Under the pieces are notes generated by a model that was given only the letters and a program-made list of their open reading frames with translations, was not told where the DNA came from and did no database searches. The translations under genes were made by a program, and so were the position numbers. Source: Medakamo hakoo (taxonomy: Eukaryota > Chlorophyta > Trebouxiophyceae > Coccomyxaceae). From it: DNA of 64,000 bases. Positions within the stretch are counted from its first letter, which is position 1. Every line of letters starts with the position of its first letter. This document shows, piece after piece, positions 58,971-64,000 of this stretch. The stretch covers positions 1,409,235-1,473,234 of the forward strand of contig CP089462.1 of assembly GCA_026636295.1 (NCBI GenBank). Reading direction: 5' to 3'.

Positions 58971-60027
58971 ATGCACGCCGCGTTCGCCACCGCACTCGCG
59001 ACCACGTCCACTGCCACCGCCGCCACCACGGCGTGCCGGTCGGCTGGCCCGCCCAGCACCCGTCGCCCGCCGGCCGGGCGGTGGACGGCCCTGGTGCGTT
59101 GCGGAGTTTTAGTAGTCGTGGATGGAAGGACTTGCTTGGTCGGGATGAGGCCGGCTGGCCAAGGGCGGGTCTTTTGGAGGGTGCCGGTGTCTGGGATGGG
59201 CCGTGCGACCCGTGACGCGTGGGCCCAAGGTCCACGGGCAAGCCTACGGGTGGTGTGCGTGTGGCCGGGCCGGTCTGCGCCCGTTGGCGTGCCGGGAAAT
59301 GAAAGCCCATTCGCCGCCGAAAACACGCACAAGCGACCGCGTGCGGTCGTGCGCTGCGTGCGGCGTGCCGCCGGTTCCGATGCCTGTGTTGCGTAGGGCG
59401 TACTGCGAGTAGTTGAGCACCCGCAGCGAGGGCGTGAGTGCGCGCGCGAGGCGTTCCACCCGGCGCCGCACGCCTATTCCTTCTCTCCCATCGAGCAAGC
59501 GCCTGGCTCTCGACCCGCTGACGCGACCCCACCACCCCTCCCCATCCATCCCATTCATCCAGGCGCCGCGCCTCACCCGCCGCTTCCACCCCACCACCGC
59601 AGCGTCGTTCGTGGAAGACAGCGACGACACGTCGTCCATCGATGAAGACGAGGGGAGCGCCCCGCCCGCCAACCCGCTGTTCGCAAACAACCCGGCCTTT
59701 GCAGCTGTCTTCAAGAGTGCGATCGCCCGCCAGGGCAGCGCCGCCATGGCCGGGCCGCCCGCCGAGGAAGAACGGCCTCGGTCGGGGTTGGAGGACGTGC
59801 TCCACACCGCCTTGCGCAACCAGCGCACGTTGATCGTCGAGCTGGAAGCGGAAAAGAAGAGGGTCGAAGCCCAGCTCGCGCGGGAGCAGCGCCAGTTTGA
59901 GCGCCTGCAATTCGCGTTGAAGAAAAGCATCACCGACCATGCGTACTTGTTGAGCATGGAGAAGCTGCGGGCGCGGGAAAAAGCGGAGTGGGCGGCGGAG
60001 CGGGAGCGGTTGAGCGATGGGGAGTGA
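58971..60027 (+). CDS. Unrecognised plastid-targeted coiled-coil protein
   Basis: Exons 58971-59093 and 59563-60027, phase 0, 195 residues. Exon 1 is a Thr/Ala/Arg/Pro-rich presequence (MHAAFATALATTSTATAATT). An acidic Ser patch (FVEDSDDTSSIDEDEG) follows. The C-terminal ~80 residues form a likely coiled coil: LRNQRTLIVELEAEKKRVEA, then QFERLQFALKKSITDHAYLL and REKAEWAAERERL. I do not recognise it; plastid localisation and a scaffold or regulatory role are inferences from composition. The 469-bp intron is the longest relative to its gene here. Confidence 0.68.
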
Positions 60028-60524
60028 GTGATGGGTGTGAGGGTGGTGGGTGTGGGGTGGTGTGGGGTGGTGGTGGAGGTTTTTGTTTTTCCACCGTTTT
60101 TGTTTGGGTGTGGGGGGGCGTTCCGCGAGGGCCGGGCCTTGTTGTTAGACTTGCTTTTCGTTGCTGTTTGGATTGATGGACAGGGAGGCCGGGCAGGCTG
60201 GCGTGTGTCGTCGACGCTGGGTCTTCACAAACGCTGGGCCGCGTCGGGTGAGCGACGGGCGGGTTTGGAAAAAGAGACCCGCTGCGGGCTTTTATTTTCA
60301 CACAAAGCAAAGGAAAGGACCGGAAGCCGGGTCACGGCCCTGTTCCCAGGTGTAACTGCGTCCCCACCGACACACCCCACCGACCACCAAGGAAAAAAGA
60401 AGGGCCGCCGGCGGCGGGAAGGTTGTGGTGCACGTCGCGTGTCCGCGAAGTACTGTGTGGTGGCCATGTCGGCGCGGTCGGGCGGGCGGGTTTGCGTCCT
60501 TTTTGTTCGCACCCCTCCACCCCT
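60028..60524. other. Convergent 3' interval
   Basis: Between the coiled-coil gene and ferritin. It holds a GGTGTG-rich stretch at 60028-60085 and T-runs at 60080-60105; TGTAA at 60351-60355. No gene is supported. Confidence 0.55.
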
Positions 60525-61847
60525 TCACGCCGCGTCCCCGAGCTTGCGGTCAAACTCATACACGCCCAGCCCTTTACCCACCCGGCGCAGCTGGGCGACG
60601 TACTCGGACACCGTTTGCACCGATTCCGCCTGGTCGGCCAGGAGTTCGCCCTCGATGAAGTCGGCCATGTTGGCGTCGCCCGCCTCGTCCGCGACGGCGT
60701 GCAGCGCCCGCAGCTTGTGGAAGTTGAGCTTTTCCAGCGACAGCGCCAGTTCCATGGCGTACAGGGCGTCGCCCTTGTCGCCCGCGACCGGCCCGCCAAA
60801 CTCCATTTCAGGCGCGAGGATGGACTGGAGCTTGACACGCCCGCCGCGCCGGGTCTGGAAGTCCATGATCTTCTGGGCGTGGCCGCGCTCTTCCAAGGAC
60901 TCGTGGGCGAAGTAGGCGGCGAAGCCTTTCAGGGCGACGTCGTCGCTGCCGTTGGTGGTGAGGGGTGGTGGGGATGGATGGGTGAGGAGGGGGCGGCTGG
61001 GTCACAGCGACGGCCGGGCCGGGGCTTGTTCCCTCCGCCTCACAAACAACACGCACCGGGCAAAGTACTGGGACATGGCGTGGTAGACGTACGAGATGTT
61101 GTACTCGATGCTGGTGGGTGGGCGGGCGGGGCGGGTGTGCGTCGTCGTCGTGAGGAGAGAGAGGGGCGGCACGGCAGCCGCGCTCTGTCACCCATCACCA
61201 CCTCCACCCCATCGCGCCCATCCACAAATAAAACTCACTTGATCTGTTCGTTGATCGCGGCTTCACACGCGGCCGTGTACCCCGACCGCGCCAGGGAGCC
61301 GGACGACGCGTCGGCTTTGGAGACGACGGCCAGCTCGGGCTTGACCTGTGTTTGGGTGGGGGTGGGGTGAGATGGAGGTTGAGCGACGGAAAAACGCCCC
61401 GCAGCATTTTTTTCCGACAGCCGCGCGCCGTCGCCACTCCACACGCACCTCGTTGAACGGTTCAAACACGATGCCGGACATCTTGTCGGCGGCCGTGCGC
61501 ACGGGGGCTGGGCCGCGGGCGGGAACGGTGGTGGCGCGGCGGGCCGGGGCGGACCTGCGTTTTTGCAAGCGGGAGGCGCATGAGGGGGACAGTGTCGCGG
61601 GAGAGGGGTGGGGGGTGGCAACCGGGCTTGAAAGCGACGGGGACGGGCCTGCGACATCTCCGGTCGCTTGCCGGCGAGGGCGCGCAGCAAAGTGGACGCC
61701 CCGGTGTGGTGCGGGTGCGGCGCGACGGAGGGCGTGGGATTGGCACACGTCGTCGTCGCCAGCGCCTCGCGTTCTCTCCTCCCTTCCCGGGCGCAAAACT
61801 CACCGGCGGGCCAGCCCGCGGGCAGAGGCGGGTGCGGAAAGCTGCAT
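60525..61847 (-). CDS. FER: Plastid ferritin
   Basis: Five exons (61847-61804, 61554-61449, 61345-61239, 61110-61057, 60945-60525) all keep phase, 243 residues. The transit peptide is [15 protein letters not shown]. The plant-type extension [18 protein letters not shown] is followed by the four-helix bundle: [20 protein letters not shown] (ferroxidase Glu), [20 protein letters not shown] with GHAQK (Glu/His), [36 protein letters not shown] and [20 protein letters not shown]. It stores iron as a 24-mer in the plastid. Exon 4 is only 54 nt. The GTGAGT donor of exon 1 fixes the start better than an alternative ATG near 61645. Confidence 0.96.
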
Positions 61848-62138
61848 GGGGAAGGGTGTGTGCGGGGAAAGGGTGCGGGTGTGGGGAATTCGCCTCTCTC
61901 TTTTTTTTGTCTGCTGTGTGTGCAGTGTGCGACTGGACGCCCGACGACCAACCGTTGGGGACCAACCGTTGGGGGATGGAGGGGATGGCTGGGAGGGGCC
62001 TGGCCGGGCCACTGCCATCCCGAAATCGCCGGACATCTCCCCCGCCCCGCCGCCGCCGCCGTACCAACAGAGGACGCGCACGCCGAGCTTGCGGCTGGTC
62101 ACCAGGGCGCCCTCCCTCCCAATCTACTACGAGCTCCT
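61848..62138. other. Upstream of ferritin, 3' of TraB gene
   Basis: Presumed ferritin promoter. It contains a 14-bp tandem repeat, ACCAACCGTTGGGG, at 61947-61960 and 61961-61974, and a T-run at 61901-61908. No iron-response element is recognised. Confidence 0.45.
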
Positions 62139-63422
62139 CTACAAGCCTCCTCCTCCACCCCCGCCGCCCGCCGCGTGCTGCTGGACCGCCTGCCAGGCCG
62201 CCCACGCGCCGGCGCCGAGCGCGGTTTCCAGCCCCAGCCGCCTGACCGCCGCCGCCCGCTGTTGCCGCCGGCCCACCCCCTGGCCCGCTAACTCTTTGAA
62301 CAGCGGCCGGTTGGCGGCGTCCAGCAAGTGGTACGCGACGCCCCTCATGTGGCCGGCGCCAAGCACGCACACGACCGCCCCGGCCCCACACACGGCCCGG
62401 GACCGGGCGGCCGACCAGGCCAGCCACTCGTCCCGCTCGTGGAGCAGGGCGGCCGCCAGGCGGGGGGAGGCGGCGTCCAGGGCGGCGATCATGGACGTGA
62501 TGGCGGCCGCGTCGGTGCGCAGGGCGTCGAGCGCGGCGACGGCGCTCGCCGCGGCGGGGGCCGGCGCGCCTTCGACGGCGCCGAGCGCGTCGATGAGCGC
62601 GCGCAGCGTGCCGCCCGCCGGCGGCGGCGCGCCGGCGGCCAGGGCCAACAGGCCTAGCCGGTCCGTCCAGGTCAAGGCCGCCCAGGCGCGGGACAGCGTC
62701 AGCTCGATGGGGCGGTCGCCGAGGACGAGCGCGGCGCCGACGGCCCGCGCCGCGGCCGCGGCCGCGCGCGCGTCGTCGCCCAGCCGAACGCTGTCGCCGC
62801 CGGCGAGGGCGGCCGCGGACTTGGCGGTCCAGTTGGCCAGGACAACGCGGGCGGCGAGGGCGGCGGGGCCGCCCAGTTCGGCGGACCGGGTCAGCGAGCC
62901 GGTCACCGCCCACGGGTTGGCCGCCCTGTCCGACGGGGCCTCAGCTGTTAGCAGCGCCGTTCTTGACTTGCACAGCTCGACGACGACCGCGTCGGGTTTG
63001 ATGGCCCGGACGACGCGGTCGACGGCCAGTGGGGACGAGGCGGAGAGGTGGGCCGTGCCGACGAGGAAGATGGCCCGGGGCTCTTCATAGCCGTCAGACC
63101 GGCGTTCGCGGTAGTCGGGCGGGCGCGGGATGGCGATGAGGGTGCCGTCTTCGACCAGGTCGGTCAGCGAGGGGTAGGACGCCTGGACGACGGCGCGCGA
63201 CGTGGGGAGGGTGGCGGCGGTCGCGTCGAAGGCGGTCGGCGGCGGGCGGAGCGGGCGGCGGGCGGTCGGCGGCGGTGCGGTCGCGGCGGCGAACACGACG
63301 CGAGACACGCGTCGCCTGACGGCCGGGGCGGGCGGGAGCATGGCGCGCCGAGTGGCCCGCGGCGGGAGAAGAGAGGCCCGCTCCCCCGCGTCGATTGGGT
63401 GCTGTGAGCTGCAGTGAGCCAT
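62139..63422 (-). CDS. TraB/PrgY-family protein
   Basis: A single exon of 427 residues from ATG 63422. ATG 63341 would give a better transit peptide (MLPPAPAVRRRVSRVVF) and is a fair alternative. TraB motifs are AIFLVGTAHLSASSPLAVDR (GTxH), IKPDAVVVELCKSRTALLTA, LVLGDRPIELTLSRAWAALT (GDRP-x-x-x-T-x-x-R) and VVCVLGAGHMRGVAYHL (GAGH). This is the eukaryotic TraB-domain layout (plant plastid/mitochondrial and animal TRABD proteins); proposed roles include membrane-associated metalloprotease-like activity. The Gly-rich C-terminus follows a short hydrophobic stretch. It is the last gene before the telomere, starting about 320 bp from the array. Confidence 0.9.
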   Translation of the reverse strand: MAHCSSQHPIDAGERASLLPPRATRRAMLPPAPAVRRRVSRVVFAAATAPPPTARRPLRPPPTAFDATAATLPTSRAVVQASYPSLTDLVEDGTLIAIPRPPDYRERRSDGYEEPRAIFLVGTAHLSASSPLAVDRVVRAIKPDAVVVELCKSRTALLTAEAPSDRAANPWAVTGSLTRSAELGGPAALAARVVLANWTAKSAAALAGGDSVRLGDDARAAAAAARAVGAALVLGDRPIELTLSRAWAALTWTDRLGLLALAAGAPPPAGGTLRALIDALGAVEGAPAPAAASAVAALDALRTDAAAITSMIAALDAASPRLAAALLHERDEWLAWSAARSRAVCGAGAVVCVLGAGHMRGVAYHLLDAANRPLFKELAGQGVGRRQQRAAAVRRLGLETALGAGAWAAWQAVQQHAAGGGGGGGGL

Positions 63423-63743
63423 GACCGCTCGCCTCGCACACCGCACAAACCCGCGCCCGGAAAAAAAAAACCCGGCACACAGCCGCACGCCCACACAACC
63501 GTGCGAACCCGCCACCGACGCCACAAGGAGGCTCGCGGCGCTGCCTGCCTCTGCTCAGCCGTGTGTGCGCACGGTCCGCGTCACCGCGTATTGCCTAGGC
63601 CTGTCCCGCGCCGCCCCACTGTCGGCGCCGCGCCTCCCTCCGTGCACCATGGACCCGCCCACCTCCGTCCGGCAGTACCCGCCCCCGCCCTTGCCGTGGT
63701 GGGAGCAGACCTGGCTCCCGCGGTCGCCGCGGTCCATCGAGCC
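63423..63743. other. Subtelomeric spacer
   Basis: 321 bp between the TraB start codon and the telomere. An open frame runs 63421-63750 on plus and ends at the array; it has no recognised motif and is not called. No repeats are seen. Confidence 0.55.
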
Positions 63744-64000
63744 GGGTTAGGTTTAGGGTTAGGGTTAGGGTTAGGTTCAGGTTCAGGTTCAGGGTTAGGT
63801 TTAGGGTTAGGGTTAGGGTTAGGGTTAGGGTTAGGGTTAGGGTTAGGGTTAGGGTTAGGGTTAGGGTTAGGGTTAGGGTTAGGGTTAGGGTTAGGGTTAG
63901 GGTTAGGGTTAGGGTTAGGGTTAGGGTTAGGGTTAGGGTTAGGGTTAGGTTAGGGTTAGGGTTAGGGTTAGGGTTAGGGTTAGGGTTAGGGTTAGGGTTA
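63744..64000. repeat. Telomere, (TTAGGG)n
   Basis: The G-rich strand runs 5'->3' toward the window end, as expected for a right chromosome end. The proximal ~65 bases are degenerate, with TTTAGGG, TTAGG and three TTCAGG units. From about 63800 the unit is regular TTAGGG, with one shortened unit near 63948. Confidence 0.99.

Noticed and set aside
63421-63750. Open frame ending at the telomere
   Set aside because: No motif, and it overlaps the TraB start region; likely subtelomeric chance frame.
1-64000. tRNA, rRNA, CRISPR or transposon features
   Set aside because: No B-box-like GGTTCGANNCC, no rRNA sequence, no spaced direct repeats and no terminal inverted repeats with target-site duplications were found by eye.

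Overview
The window is the right-hand end of a eukaryotic nuclear chromosome. It is very GC-rich (about 70% by eye), and the last ~257 bases are a TTAGGG telomere array. Genes are closely packed. Many have one or two short introns with GT(G/A)(A/C)G donors and C-rich acceptors. The gene set points to a photosynthetic alga, most likely of the green lineage. The evidence is a plastid-type omega-3 desaturase, ferrochelatase with a C-terminal chlorophyll-binding-like (LHC) helix, transit-peptide ferritin, plastid ribulose-phosphate 3-epimerase, a RUNKEL/ULK4-type kinase and an SCI1-like protein. The telomere unit is not the plant TTTAGGG, and an eEF2-kinase homologue is present, so other algal lineages are not excluded. 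No species is named.

Layout. 0-13.5 kb: 3' end of an acidic protein, a plastid-type HAD hydrolase, a repeat-bearing membrane protein, GH1 beta-glucosidase, a P-loop kinase, an STK19 homologue, DNA polymerase eta and a PPR protein. 13.7-26 kb: EBP2 (ribosome biogenesis), eEF2 kinase, proteasome alpha (PSMA4 type), a secreted trypsin-like protease, a 2OG-Fe(II) oxygenase, mitochondrial ribosomal protein bL31m and ferrochelatase. 26-42 kb: the large APC1 gene with an acyl-CoA-binding-protein gene inside one of its introns on the other strand, then RPE, MsrB and a ULK4/RUNKEL-like kinase. 42-54.4 kb: a SAC3/GANP-like protein, cytochrome P450, SCI1-like protein, symplekin, an ankyrin-repeat tail-anchored protein and a Sec14-like lipid-transfer protein. 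54.7-64 kb: omega-3 desaturase, MsrA, two unrecognised small proteins, ferritin, a TraB-family protein and the telomere.

Functional themes are inferred. Plastid redox and metal handling is represented by MsrA, MsrB, ferritin and ferrochelatase. Lipid metabolism is represented by the desaturase, ACBP and Sec14. Core cell-cycle, RNA and translation machinery is represented by APC1, symplekin, eEF2K, EBP2 and PSMA4. There is no operon-like logic. The repeated pattern is head-to-head gene pairs sharing 100-330 bp of upstream DNA. I found no tRNA, rRNA, CRISPR or recognisable transposon.

Exon coordinates come from reading splice sites by eye and checking that reading phase is kept across each junction. 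Where phase, splice consensus and family alignment all agree, confidence is high. N-terminal (transit-peptide) exons are the least certain parts.
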